This document shows positions 1-8,377 of a stretch of DNA of 64,000 nucleotides, piece after piece. Both the position numbers and the translations under genes were made by a program. Under the pieces are notes generated by a model. That model had not been told where the DNA came from, did no database searches, and saw only the letters and a program-made list of their open reading frames with translations. The stretch spans positions 62,001-126,000 of the forward strand of contig NZ_JAKIKX010000007.1 of NCBI RefSeq assembly GCF_023283925.1, given 5' to 3'. Position 1 is the stretch's first letter; each line of letters opens with the position of its first letter. The stretch comes from Shewanella marisflavi (GTDB lineage Bacteria; Pseudomonadota; Gammaproteobacteria; Enterobacterales; Shewanellaceae).

Positions 1-174
1 TTACGTCAAGAAAATCAGTTGTTTGTAAGAAGTCTTATCGGTGGGCTATACCGCAGTGAAGTGCAGGTTTTTGCCGAGGGAATCGAGTCGTTTGAAGAGT
101 GGCAGACCCTAAAAATTCTAGGGGTGAGTGCCGGTCAGGGCAGCTTTTTTAGTGAGCCCATGGAAGTGGGGTGA
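1..174 (+). CDS. csrD: CsrD/MshH-like EAL-domain protein, 3' end only
   Basis: This is the last 57 codons of a gene that begins before the window. The frame is open from base 1 to a TGA at 172-174. The peptide contains FAEGIES followed by an EEW..L..LGV..GQG segment, which is the C-terminal end of an EAL domain. CsrD (called MshH in the MSHA locus of vibrios) is a degenerate GGDEF-EAL membrane protein that promotes RNase E-dependent decay of the CsrB/CsrC small RNAs. Its position just before the MSHA genes and, beyond them, mreB supports the name. The catalytic part of the EAL domain is outside the window, so activity cannot be judged. Confidence 0.8.
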   Translation, partial: LRQENQLFVRSLIGGLYRSEVQVFAEGIESFEEWQTLKILGVSAGQGSFFSEPMEVG

Positions 175-207
175 TTTTGTTACCGCCTTGCAGGGCTTGA
201 TAAAGGC

Positions 208-236
208 TTGTTAGTGCTGGGTTACTGTTCTATGTT
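208..236 (+). promoter_or_regulatory. Candidate promoter for the MSHA operon
   Basis: A -35-like TTGTTA (208-213) and a -10-like TATGTT (231-236) are separated by 17 bases in the 236-base gap between csrD and mshI. It is the best sigma-70 match seen in that gap. The MSHA genes downstream are tightly packed, so a promoter is expected here. This is a prediction by eye only. Confidence 0.4.
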
Positions 237-410
237 TATCCAAGTGTATCTAATTGATATTTGTTTTTTCTATAAAATTAGGCGATTAGTCGCTACAATA
301 ACGCTATTATTTTGACGCTTTCCTCGAGGCAATATCGGCCCTCGTTTTGAGGTAGAGCGATTTGGGACACTCATGGCGCGTGAGTATCAAATTGATGGAT
401 ATGCCTTAAA

Positions 411-1292
411 ATGGAAAACAGTCTTTTGAGTAAGTTTGCCTTTTGGCAAAAAAAACACGATAGAGTCAATTTGGGCGTCTACATAAACGCCGCTACTGTT
501 ACCTTTTTTCAACGCGATGGCGATGCTATCCCTTTCTCTCTAGCCATCGATGGCAATAACTGGTCTGCGTTATTCAAGGCATTGACCGACAAGATCCCCG
601 CTCCGCATCTGCAACTTGTGCTCAGTGAAGACTTTTACCAACTGCTGGTGGTCGACAAACCTATGGTCGAACCCGAGGAGTTGCATCAGGCGTTGGTGTG
701 GTCGATCAAGGATATGGTGTCTGAGCCAGTTGAACTGCTGCATCTGGATTATTTTGAGGCACCTGAGTCGACCACCAATAAGGTGACCGTCGTGGTGGTG
801 AACCGCGCTTGGCTTCAGGAGCTTGTAAAGGCGGCGGCACAGCATGATGTGACGATAGCCGGGATCAGTATCGAAGAGATGGCCATTAGCAACTATGGCG
901 CCGAGGACAAGTTGGCGCACATGGTGCTGTGTCATAAGCCAGGTAACGAACTCTTGTTGACAGTGGTCAAGCAGGGCCAGCTCTATATGCAGCGTCGTAT
1001 TCGTGGATTTAGCCAGATAGACAAGGTGTCGAGCCAAGATCTGCAGCTAGGTGTGGCCGATAATCTTAGCCTAGAGCTACAGCGCTCCATGGACTATTTC
1101 GAGAGTCAGCTACGCCAGGCGCCCGTGGCGTCCATTGGACTCCTGATGGGCGGAGAGCATCAGCTATTAGCCCAATTGCTGGCGAAAAATTTTGATCAAG
1201 GGGTCGAGGTGATCGCCTGCGACAGGGTGCAGGATAAATTGGCTCAGTGGGCGCTCAATGAGCTTGAACGCCAAACGGAGGAGTTAGCTTAG
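411..1292 (+). CDS. mshI: MSHA biogenesis protein MshI (PilM-like)
   Basis: This 293-residue protein has no signal peptide and no clear membrane segment, as expected for a cytoplasmic PilM/MshI-type protein with an actin-like fold. In type IV pilus systems this component binds the cytoplasmic tail of the PilN-like protein and links the ATPase complex to the alignment subcomplex. It is the first gene of the MSHA cluster and its stop directly abuts the next start. The ATG at 411 has only a weak Shine-Dalgarno, and the in-frame codons before it run into a stop at 408, so no earlier start is available. The name rests on gene order and overall similarity to MshI. Confidence 0.85.
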   Translation: MENSLLSKFAFWQKKHDRVNLGVYINAATVTFFQRDGDAIPFSLAIDGNNWSALFKALTDKIPAPHLQLVLSEDFYQLLVVDKPMVEPEELHQALVWSIKDMVSEPVELLHLDYFEAPESTTNKVTVVVVNRAWLQELVKAAAQHDVTIAGISIEEMAISNYGAEDKLAHMVLCHKPGNELLLTVVKQGQLYMQRRIRGFSQIDKVSSQDLQLGVADNLSLELQRSMDYFESQLRQAPVASIGLLMGGEHQLLAQLLAKNFDQGVEVIACDRVQDKLAQWALNELERQTEELA

Positions 1293-1898
1293 ATGAATCC
1301 GAAACTGCGAGTTAACCTCTATAACGCTTCTTTGTTGCCTCCGGCGCAGCGCCTCTCCTTTGCGCGTCTAACACAGTTGGCTCTAGGCCTATTGGTGCTG
1401 ATGTTGACGGCCAACTTGCTGGCCTATTTCAATCTTAACAGCCTGGAAAGCGACAAGGCTCAGCTGCTTGAACACAAACGCGCTTTTGACCAGCAAAAGG
1501 CGCAGCTTGAACAGGCTATTGCTAAGCGCCGCGCCTCGGCCGAGTTGGTGCAAGAGGTGGATTTACTGTCGCAGCAGGTCGAGCTAAAGCGGTTGCTGCT
1601 TGGTGAGTTATCTCAGGTAGAAAGTTTGACCAGCAAAGGCTATTCGCCACTGCTTATTGGGCTGGCACAGGTGACCGACGATCAGCTCTGGCTGAGCCGT
1701 ATTCAGGTGAAACAAGATCAGTTTGTCTTTGAAGGCTTTAGCGCGGCGCCAAATGCCGTGCCGCTTTGGCTGGCACGTCTGCAAGGGGTCGAGCCGCTTA
1801 AAGGGCAAGCCTTTAGCACGCTCACCATGAATCGTGGTGACAAGCAGCCGCTGGGCTTTGTGCTGCGCAGTCAGCGTGATGAGGAGCCGATGAAATGA
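1293..1898 (+). CDS. MSHA biogenesis protein, PilN-like (sometimes called MshI1)
   Basis: This is a 201-residue bitopic inner-membrane protein. It has a short cytoplasmic N terminus (MNPKLRVNLYN, matching the PilN-type NLY motif), one membrane segment at about residues 26-46, a coiled-coil stretch at about 50-95 and a periplasmic C-terminal domain. PilN-like proteins pair with a PilO-like partner (the next gene, mshJ) to align the pilus machine between the inner membrane and the secretin. The start abuts the mshI stop, and the 3' end overlaps mshJ by four bases (ATGA), so translation is probably coupled. The PilN-type role is clear; the exact symbol varies between annotations. Confidence 0.8.
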   Translation: MNPKLRVNLYNASLLPPAQRLSFARLTQLALGLLVLMLTANLLAYFNLNSLESDKAQLLEHKRAFDQQKAQLEQAIAKRRASAELVQEVDLLSQQVELKRLLLGELSQVESLTSKGYSPLLIGLAQVTDDQLWLSRIQVKQDQFVFEGFSAAPNAVPLWLARLQGVEPLKGQAFSTLTMNRGDKQPLGFVLRSQRDEEPMK

Positions 1899-2551
1899 AG
1901 CAGCTGATGACACGTTGGGGTGAAGCATTTAATCAGTTAAGCCAGCGGGAGCGAGTGATGATCGCTTTGGCGGTCGTGGTGGTGATTGGCATGCTTCTCT
2001 ATCTGCCGCTGGAGTCTCAGCTGGAGCAAAGGGGCCGTTTGCAGACCAATATTAACACCTTAAATGCTGAGAATAAGATCTCTCAGCAACAGATAGCCCT
2101 GTATCAGGAGACCCTGGCAAAAGACCCAGATCAAGAGTACCGCCAACGTCTGGCCAGTTTGCAACAGCAGATGGCAGATATCGACCAACAGTTGTCGTTT
2201 CAGATGGTTGATATGGTGCCGGCCGACAAGATGCCGACCATGCTAGGTGAGTTGTTAGGGCGGGTAAAAGGGATCGAGCTACAGGGGTTTGAATCCTTAG
2301 CGCCCACGCCGTTACTGGCTCTGGGCGATGAACAGAAGCTCAATCTTTATAGCCATGGGATTAGGCTTGAATTTGTTGGCGACTATTTTGCCACGCTCAA
2401 GTTCATTCAGGCAGTTGAGTCTATGCCAAGCAAGCTTTACTGGCGCCATCTGGATTATGTCGTGGGCGACTACCCCAAGGCGAAGGTGATGTTAGAGGTC
2501 TACACCCTCAGTATCAATAAGGATTTTATCAGTGTTGCGAATCAAGAGTAA
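1895..2551 (+). CDS. mshJ: MSHA biogenesis protein MshJ (PilO-like)
   Basis: This 218-residue protein has an N-terminal cytoplasmic stretch, one membrane segment at about residues 22-40 (MIALAVVVVIGMLLYL), a long Gln/Glu-rich coiled coil (about 45-105) and a compact periplasmic domain. This matches the PilO/MshJ pattern. It should form a heterodimer with the PilN-like protein encoded just upstream, whose stop codon overlaps this start (ATGA). It probably contacts the MshK pilotin-like protein made from the next, also overlapping, gene. The periplasmic domain is of normal size for the family and no defects are visible. Confidence 0.85.
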   Translation: MKQLMTRWGEAFNQLSQRERVMIALAVVVVIGMLLYLPLESQLEQRGRLQTNINTLNAENKISQQQIALYQETLAKDPDQEYRQRLASLQQQMADIDQQLSFQMVDMVPADKMPTMLGELLGRVKGIELQGFESLAPTPLLALGDEQKLNLYSHGIRLEFVGDYFATLKFIQAVESMPSKLYWRHLDYVVGDYPKAKVMLEVYTLSINKDFISVANQE

Positions 2552-2858
2552 TGTGTGGCTGGCGGTGCTTCTCTGCCTTAGCGTGACTCAAGTGTCGGCG
2601 CAGACCCTGAGGGACCCGACTCGCCCCGGCGCTGGGGTGACAAGCGCTGGCTTGGGGCAGGGTGGACAGCCACTGGTATTAAACAGCCTAATGATCACCA
2701 ACCAGTCGGCGACGGCCATTATTAATAACAAGACGTTCACCAAAGGTGACAGGGTAGCCGGTGTGAGGATCACTCGCATCACTCAGCAGGGAGTCTGGCT
2801 TGCCGATGGCCGTCAGCTCAAGCTCTACCCGGAAGTAACAGTGACTAAGGGACAATAA
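2532..2858 (+). CDS. mshK: MSHA biogenesis protein MshK (PilP-like)
   Basis: This is a 108-residue exported protein. Residues 1-23 form a signal peptide (hydrophobic core VWLAVLLCLSV, probable cut after VSA). The mature part opens with LRDPTRPG, the typical MshK/PilP start, followed by a small beta-rich domain. PilP-like proteins bridge the PilN/PilO pair and the outer-membrane secretin. The start is GTG at 2532, overlapping mshJ by 20 bases; a TTG at 2535 is the next option. No in-frame ATG would preserve the signal peptide. The stop lies directly before mshL. Confidence 0.8.
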   Translation: MLRIKSNVWLAVLLCLSVTQVSAQTLRDPTRPGAGVTSAGLGQGGQPLVLNSLMITNQSATAIINNKTFTKGDRVAGVRITRITQQGVWLADGRQLKLYPEVTVTKGQ

Positions 2859-4538
2859 ATGACTGCGATGAAAACCATAACACCTCTGATCGTGCTGATG
2901 TTAGCCGCCTGTCAGACTACGGATCGTCCCCAGCCAGTCGAGTCAAAGTCGGCTATCGATAATTCGATTGCAGCGGCGCAGACTAAACCTAAAACACCGC
3001 CGCCAGCGGCAGTGATGCCTGATTCGGTGCAGCGAGAATTACAGTCATCAGCCTTGTTGAGTTCTCTCTCGCCTAGCCAACCCAGTGAGCGTCGTTTCGA
3101 TGTGTCGGCTAAAGATGTGGATGCCAAGGTCTTTTTTCCTAGCTTGGTACAGGGTACGCCCCTGAGTGTGGCAGTGCATCCGAATGTGACCGGCACTGTG
3201 TCCCTGTCGCTTAAGGGAGTCACCCTGAGTGAGGCGCTGCAGGTGGTTGAGGATATCTATGGTTATGAGGTGAGCCGCGAAGGACGCATTTTACGGATTT
3301 TCCCCGCAGGTATGCGCACCGAGACTATTCCGCTGAACTATCTCTACATGGAGCGTCAAGGCCTGTCGTTGACCTCGGTAAATTCCGGACGGATCTCAGA
3401 CAACAACAATAACAACAGTAATAACAATGGCAACAATGGCAATAATTACAACAATAACTCGAACAACAGCAACGACAGTAGTAACAACAATAGTAACGAG
3501 ACCACCAATGGTACCTTTATTCGCTCAAAGACTAAGACAGATTTTTGGGGGGAGCTGAAGGATACCCTGGAATCGATAATCGGCAGTACCGGCGATGGCC
3601 GACAGGTGGTGGTCAGCCCACAGGCGGGCTTGGTCACCATCAGAGCCTACCCCAATGAACTGCGGCAGGTGAAGACCTTTATCAAGACCGCCGAGAGTCA
3701 TCTGCAGCGTCAGGTGATCCTCGAAGCCAAGGTGCTTGAGGTTACCCTGTCTGACGGTTATCAGCAGGGGATCCATTGGGAAAGCGTATTGGGTCAAAGC
3801 GGTAACAATAGTGTAGAGTTCGGCACTTCGCCCTCTCCTGATGGATTGGGTGATGTGATCACTTCAGCCATTGGCGGTATTACGTCTCTACAGGTGAAGG
3901 GCAAAGACTTTAGCACCATGATTAATCTGCTCGATACCCAGGGCGATGTCGATGTGCTCTCCAGCCCCAGGGTCACGGCATCGAACAACCAGAAGGCGGT
4001 GATCAAGGTAGGCCGCGACGAGTACTTCGTAACCGATGTCTCCTCGACCACAGTGGCAGGAACCACACCTGTGACCACGCCCGAAGTGGAACTGACTCCC
4101 TTCTTCTCGGGTATCGCCCTGGATGTGACGCCGCAGATCGACGAAGAGGGCAATGTGCTGCTGCATATCCATCCTTCGGTGATCGACATCAAGGAGCAGA
4201 ACAAGTCGATTAAGGTGTCAGACAACACACTCGAGCTTCCCTTGGCACAGAGCGAGATCCGCGAGTCAGATACCGTCATCAAGGCCAATACCGGCGATGT
4301 CGTGGTGATCGGCGGCCTGATGAAGAGCGAGAATATAGAGTTGGTTTCTAAGGTACCTTTATTGGGGGACATCCCATTTCTGGGCGAAGCCTTCACCAAC
4401 CGCTCTAATTCACTACGCAAGACTGAGCTGGTGATCCTGCTTAAGCCTACGGTCGTGGGCGCCGATACCTGGCAGACCGAGCTGCAGCGATCTAAGGCGT
4501 TGTTGGATCGCTGGTACCCAGAAGAGAAGCAGGAGTAA
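2859..4538 (+). CDS. mshL: MSHA secretin MshL
   Basis: This 559-residue protein forms the outer-membrane gate for the pilus. It starts with a lipoprotein signal (LMLAAC, Cys at about residue 18). The order is then a linker, an N-terminal secretin/TonB short domain (about 80-155), a loop-bearing N domain, and the C-terminal secretin domain (about 350-545) with the conserved VPLLGDIPFLGEAF segment. Residues about 181-217 form an unusual Asn/Ser-rich insert that splits the N-domain region (see findings). It is followed after five bases by mshM. ATG 2859 has AGGGA upstream; the second ATG, at 2868, is also possible. Confidence 0.93.
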   Translation: MTAMKTITPLIVLMLAACQTTDRPQPVESKSAIDNSIAAAQTKPKTPPPAAVMPDSVQRELQSSALLSSLSPSQPSERRFDVSAKDVDAKVFFPSLVQGTPLSVAVHPNVTGTVSLSLKGVTLSEALQVVEDIYGYEVSREGRILRIFPAGMRTETIPLNYLYMERQGLSLTSVNSGRISDNNNNNSNNNGNNGNNYNNNSNNSNDSSNNNSNETTNGTFIRSKTKTDFWGELKDTLESIIGSTGDGRQVVVSPQAGLVTIRAYPNELRQVKTFIKTAESHLQRQVILEAKVLEVTLSDGYQQGIHWESVLGQSGNNSVEFGTSPSPDGLGDVITSAIGGITSLQVKGKDFSTMINLLDTQGDVDVLSSPRVTASNNQKAVIKVGRDEYFVTDVSSTTVAGTTPVTTPEVELTPFFSGIALDVTPQIDEEGNVLLHIHPSVIDIKEQNKSIKVSDNTLELPLAQSEIRESDTVIKANTGDVVVIGGLMKSENIELVSKVPLLGDIPFLGEAFTNRSNSLRKTELVILLKPTVVGADTWQTELQRSKALLDRWYPEEKQE

Positions 4539-4543
4539 AGGCT

Positions 4544-5449
4544 GTGTATCTGCAGCACTTTAACCTCGTTGAGGCGCCGTTTTCGTTGACGCCCAATACC
4601 GGATTCTTTTTCGGTTTGGCGCCCCATGTCGAGGCGCTGCAAGTGCTGCAAACGGCCCTGCAGACGGGTGAAGGTTTTATCAAGGTGACCGGCGAGGTGG
4701 GTACAGGTAAAACACTGATCTGCAGAAAGTTACTTAACGATATTCCCGAGCGTTTTCATTGTGCCTATCTGCCCAATCCCTATTTGAGTCCCAGCGAGCT
4801 ACGCTGGGCCGTGGCGCTGGAGCTTGGACTGAAATATAACGCCGAGCTTGATCAGCAGCGATTAACCACTCTGATCCAGCAGCAACTGATCGCGCTGAGC
4901 GCCCATGGTCATTCAATCGTCTTAGTGCTCGATGAGGCCCAGGCCTTGCCAGATGAGAGTCTGGAGGCGCTGAGGTTGTTCACTAATTTGGAAACCGAGA
5001 GCCGCAAGCTGTTGCAGGTTGTGCTATTTGGTCAGCCAGAGTTGGATAATCGTCTGCAGCAGGCTAATTTCCGCCAGCTTAGGCAGCGAATCACCTTTAG
5101 CTATAACCTCAGGCCGATGACCAGCGATGAGACTCGCGCCTATCAGGCCCATAGACTTCAGGTGGCCGGCTATCGCGGCCCGGATCTATTTGGTCATCGA
5201 GAGAGTCGGCTTATTGCCCGCGCCGCCAGAGGAATTCCAAGACTCATCAATATCTTGTCCCATAAATCTCTGCTGCTGACCTATGGCGAAGGGGCGCAGC
5301 AGGTGACAACTAGTCATGTGAAGGCGGCGATTGCCGATACCCAGGATGCCGCAAAAAGCAGTTTAGCCAGCTGGTGGTTGGGCACCGCAGGAGCGCTGTC
5401 GCTGTGTGGTGGTGCGCTCTGGTTTTGGTTGACTAGGGGGCTGGCATGA
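4544..5449 (+). CDS. mshM: MSHA AAA+ ATPase MshM (ExeA/GspA-like)
   Basis: This is a 301-residue ATPase of the ExeA type. Walker A is GEVGTGKT (about residues 51-58), Walker B is VLVLDEAQAL, and an Arg-rich sensor region (RQLRQRITF) follows. A single hydrophobic segment near the C terminus (about 278-297) should anchor it in the inner membrane. ExeA-type ATPases assist secretin assembly through the cell wall, which fits its place next to mshL. The start is GTG at 4544 with AGGAG seven bases upstream. Its stop overlaps the mshN start (ATGA). No peptidoglycan-binding domain is present after the membrane segment, so that part may be supplied by another protein. Confidence 0.9.
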   Translation: MYLQHFNLVEAPFSLTPNTGFFFGLAPHVEALQVLQTALQTGEGFIKVTGEVGTGKTLICRKLLNDIPERFHCAYLPNPYLSPSELRWAVALELGLKYNAELDQQRLTTLIQQQLIALSAHGHSIVLVLDEAQALPDESLEALRLFTNLETESRKLLQVVLFGQPELDNRLQQANFRQLRQRITFSYNLRPMTSDETRAYQAHRLQVAGYRGPDLFGHRESRLIARAARGIPRLINILSHKSLLLTYGEGAQQVTTSHVKAAIADTQDAAKSSLASWWLGTAGALSLCGGALWFWLTRGLA

Positions 5450-6618
5450 GCGTCATCAATACCATGCTTAAAGATCTGGATAAGCGCCAGCAGTCCCATG
5501 GCCTGGATGAGCTGCCTGTACCGCCACTGCAATATCGTCAGGCGCCGCAGTCGCGTCTGCCCTGGTTGCTGCTCTTGCTGCTATCACTCTCGTTACTGGT
5601 TTTGGGTTATTTTGCCTGGGCACGATTTGGCGCGTTAGAGCGAACCAATCTGGCACTGCAGCAGGACAATCAAGCGCTGACCCAGGAGATCGCCGCCGGT
5701 AATAACAATCCTGTGGTGGGGGAAGAGGCTCTAGCATCAAGTGGAGTTGAGCCCTCAGCTAAGGAAGAGCCTTCAGCTAATAAAGAGCCTTCAGCTCAGG
5801 AAGAGCCCTCAGCTAATAAAGAGCCCTTAGCTAAGGAAGAGTCTTCAGCTCATGAACAGCCCTCAACATCAATAGTAAATGCGGCTCTAGGTGAAGAGCC
5901 TCTGCTGCCAGCAAAGGCATCCTTAGATACTCGGTCTGACAATAGAGGCGAAAGCATCAAGGCCGGCCCTAAGCATGAGGCTGAGCCCAACACCGTCAAA
6001 CCCGCTGGCACCATGGCGGTGACCGAGGTGCAGCTGTCGCCAGAGGCAATGGCCGAGAAACGCCTTAGTCAGGCCAAGCTGGCCCAAGAGGGTGGAAACT
6101 TGTCTCAGGCCGCAGGTGATTTTACCGAGGTGCTGCGTCTTAATCCCGCGCTGCATGAGGCGCGGCAACATCTGGCGGCGCTCTACTATGGTCAGGGGCG
6201 TTTCGACCAGGCTGAATCTGTGCTGGCGCAGGGGCTTGCTCTTTATCCACAAGAGTTTGATTATGCGCTCCTGCTGGCCCGAGTGTTGGCAGACAAGGGC
6301 GATGATGCCGGGGCACTCGCAGCGCTTGGAAAAATCCCCGACCAGCACTTGCTCGCCAAACAGAAGTGGGTAATGCAGAGTCATCTGGCCCAGAAGAGTG
6401 GAGTATATGCCTTGGCTGAAGAGAGTTATCGACACTTGGTAAGCGTCGAGCCTCGTCAGGCCAAGTGGTGGATGGGGCAGGCCTACGCCTTAGATTCCCA
6501 GCAAAAGTATGCCAGTGCCAAGCAGGCTTATGGTCAGGCGCTGGCCTTACCCGGCTTGTCAGAGCAGGCGAGCGCCTTCGTTCAGCAGCGACTGACCCAG
6601 TTAGGAGATATTGAGTGA
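5446..6618 (+). CDS. mshN: MSHA biogenesis protein MshN (TPR protein)
   Basis: This 390-residue inner-membrane protein has a short cytoplasmic N terminus (MSVINTMLKDLDKRQ, typical of MshN/GspB-like proteins), one membrane segment at about 37-58, a low-complexity periplasmic linker and C-terminal tetratricopeptide repeats (about 205-385). The linker contains six or seven near-identical Glu-Pro-Ser-Ala hexapeptides encoded by an 18-bp tandem repeat. It probably works with MshM on secretin assembly, as GspB does with GspA. It overlaps both neighbours by four bases (ATGA at the start, GTGA at the end). Confidence 0.87.
   Translation: MSVINTMLKDLDKRQQSHGLDELPVPPLQYRQAPQSRLPWLLLLLLSLSLLVLGYFAWARFGALERTNLALQQDNQALTQEIAAGNNNPVVGEEALASSGVEPSAKEEPSANKEPSAQEEPSANKEPLAKEESSAHEQPSTSIVNAALGEEPLLPAKASLDTRSDNRGESIKAGPKHEAEPNTVKPAGTMAVTEVQLSPEAMAEKRLSQAKLAQEGGNLSQAAGDFTEVLRLNPALHEARQHLAALYYGQGRFDQAESVLAQGLALYPQEFDYALLLARVLADKGDDAGALAALGKIPDQHLLAKQKWVMQSHLAQKSGVYALAEESYRHLVSVEPRQAKWWMGQAYALDSQQKYASAKQAYGQALALPGLSEQASAFVQQRLTQLGDIE
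5749..5874 (+). repeat. 18-bp tandem repeat inside mshN
   Basis: Six 18-base units starting at 5749, 5767, 5785, 5803, 5821 and 5839, with a decayed seventh at 5857. The consensus begins GAGCCCTCAGCT and the last six bases alternate between AAGGAA-type and AATAAA. All units are in frame and encode EPSAKE or EPSANK-type hexapeptides in the periplasmic linker of MshN. A change in copy number would lengthen or shorten the linker without a frameshift. Confidence 0.95.
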
Positions 6619-8375
6619 AACCCAAGTTAAAGATGCGCCTCGGCGACTTATTGGTACAGGAAGCGATCATCAGCGAAGCGCAGCTGGGTCAGGCTCTGGC
6701 CGAGCAGCGAAACACAGGCAAAAAGCTTGGGCGAACCCTTATTGATCTCTCGTGCATCACTGAAGAGCAGTTGCTTAAGTTTTTGTCGCAGCAGCTTAAT
6801 ATTCCCTTCTTGGATATCAGCCGCCGGGCGATACCGCCGCAGGTGGTGAATCTTCTGCCCGAGGTGCAGGCCCGTCGCTATCGCGCGCTGGCGGTCGAAG
6901 ATAATGGCGACCATGTGCTGGTGGCTATGAGTGATCCGGCCGATCTACAGGCGATGGATAATATCGAGGTCTTGCTGGCGCCTAAGGCGATCAAGATTGC
7001 GGTGGTCACCGAGACTCAGCTGCTGGAGGCCTTCGATAATCTTTATCGCCGCACCGGTGAGATCGCGCAGATCGCCGGAAGGCTTGAAGAGGAATATGCC
7101 GCCGACGATCAGTTCGATCTGGCTAGCCTGACCGATGCCGACAGCGATAACGAAACCACAGTGGTTAAGCTGCTGCAGTCGATCTTTGAAGATGCGGTGC
7201 AGATGCGCGCCTCGGATATTCATATTGAGCCGGGTGACAAGGTGCTGCGGATCCGTCAGCGTATCGATGGTCAGCTTCAGGAGAACACTCTGCAGGAGGT
7301 GAATATCGCCTCGGCGCTGGTATTGCGTCTTAAGTTGATGGCGGGGCTGGATATCTCCGAGAAGCGACTGCCCCAGGATGGTCGTTTTCACATGGAGATC
7401 AAGGGCCACAAGATAGATGTGCGTATGTCGACTATGCCTATCTATCACGGAGAGTCAGTGGTGATGCGCCTGTTAGATCAATCCGCGGGCTTGTTGACCT
7501 TAGATGAAACCGGCATGCCAGCCGAGATGCTGGCGCGGGTGCGCAAACAGATCAAACGCCCTCACGGCATGCTTCTGGTCACCGGCCCTACGGGTAGCGG
7601 TAAGACCACGACGCTTTATGGCGTGCTGAGCGAACTGAACACCGCCGATCGTAAGATCATCACGGTGGAAGACCCGGTGGAATATCAACTGCCGCGTATC
7701 AACCAGGTACAAGTTAACCATAAGATAGGCTTGGATTTTTCCAATGTGCTGCGCACCACCTTGCGTCAGGACCCGGACATCATCATGGTCGGTGAGATGC
7801 GTGACCAGGAAACGGTCGAGATCGGCCTTAGAGGTGCACTTACGGGCCACTTTGTGCTATCGACCCTGCATACCAACGATGCGGTCACCAGTGCCTTGCG
7901 TCTCTTAGATATGGGCGCTGCCAGTTACCTGGTGGCCAGTGCCCTAAGAGTGATCATCGCTCAGCGTCTGGTGCGCCGCGTGTGTCACAACTGTGCTCAG
8001 CCCCATCAACTGAGCCCTGCCGATCAGGCTTGGCTGGGCAGCATCAGCGAGCGTGATTTTAGCCAGGCGAAATTCAGTATAGGCACGGGTTGTCAGAGCT
8101 GTAACGGTAGCGGCTATCGCGGCCGTATCGGGGTGTTTGAGATCCTGGAGCTGGATGAGTCGATGATTGAAGCGATGCGTAGCGGCAATCCGCAGGCGTT
8201 TGCCAAGGCGGCTTATCAGAGTCCTAACTTTACGCCGCTGGCCGAGTCGGCGTTGCAATATTTGGCCGAGGGAATGACAACTATCGAAGAGGTGGCCAAG
8301 CTTATTGAAGATGCCAGCGATGCCCAGATCCCGCTCTCCCAGGAGATGATCCACCAACATGAGATTGAGGGCTAA
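6615..8375 (+). CDS. mshE: MSHA pilus extension ATPase MshE
   Basis: This 586-residue GspE/PilB-family ATPase powers pilus assembly. The N-terminal part (about 1-150) holds two tandem motifs of the MshEN c-di-GMP-binding type, starting RLGDLLV (about residue 8) and KLGRTLI (about 35). The ATPase core has Walker A GPTGSGKTTT, Walker B GEMRD, the Asp/His box segments, and a zinc tetracysteine (CHNC ... CQSC). In MshEN domains c-di-GMP binding promotes pilus extension. The start is GTG at 6615, overlapping the mshN stop, with AGGAG upstream. In both motifs the position that is often Gly after the aliphatic stretch is Ala or Ser, so affinity could differ from the best-studied MshE. Confidence 0.95.
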   Translation: MKPKLKMRLGDLLVQEAIISEAQLGQALAEQRNTGKKLGRTLIDLSCITEEQLLKFLSQQLNIPFLDISRRAIPPQVVNLLPEVQARRYRALAVEDNGDHVLVAMSDPADLQAMDNIEVLLAPKAIKIAVVTETQLLEAFDNLYRRTGEIAQIAGRLEEEYAADDQFDLASLTDADSDNETTVVKLLQSIFEDAVQMRASDIHIEPGDKVLRIRQRIDGQLQENTLQEVNIASALVLRLKLMAGLDISEKRLPQDGRFHMEIKGHKIDVRMSTMPIYHGESVVMRLLDQSAGLLTLDETGMPAEMLARVRKQIKRPHGMLLVTGPTGSGKTTTLYGVLSELNTADRKIITVEDPVEYQLPRINQVQVNHKIGLDFSNVLRTTLRQDPDIIMVGEMRDQETVEIGLRGALTGHFVLSTLHTNDAVTSALRLLDMGAASYLVASALRVIIAQRLVRRVCHNCAQPHQLSPADQAWLGSISERDFSQAKFSIGTGCQSCNGSGYRGRIGVFEILELDESMIEAMRSGNPQAFAKAAYQSPNFTPLAESALQYLAEGMTTIEEVAKLIEDASDAQIPLSQEMIHQHEIEG

Positions 8376-8377
8376 CT

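Noticed and set aside
3399..3509. Repeat array resembling a CRISPR or intergenic repeat
   Set aside because: It is an in-frame Asn/Ser codon tract inside mshL with no spacer structure.
3794..4651. 285-codon open frame on the minus strand inside mshL
   Set aside because: It is antisense to the conserved secretin domain, has no known domain and is Ser/Thr rich in the way of shadow frames.
6140..6670. 176-codon minus-strand frame across the mshN end and mshE start
   Set aside because: It crosses two well-supported overlapping genes and has a Pro/Arg-rich shadow composition.
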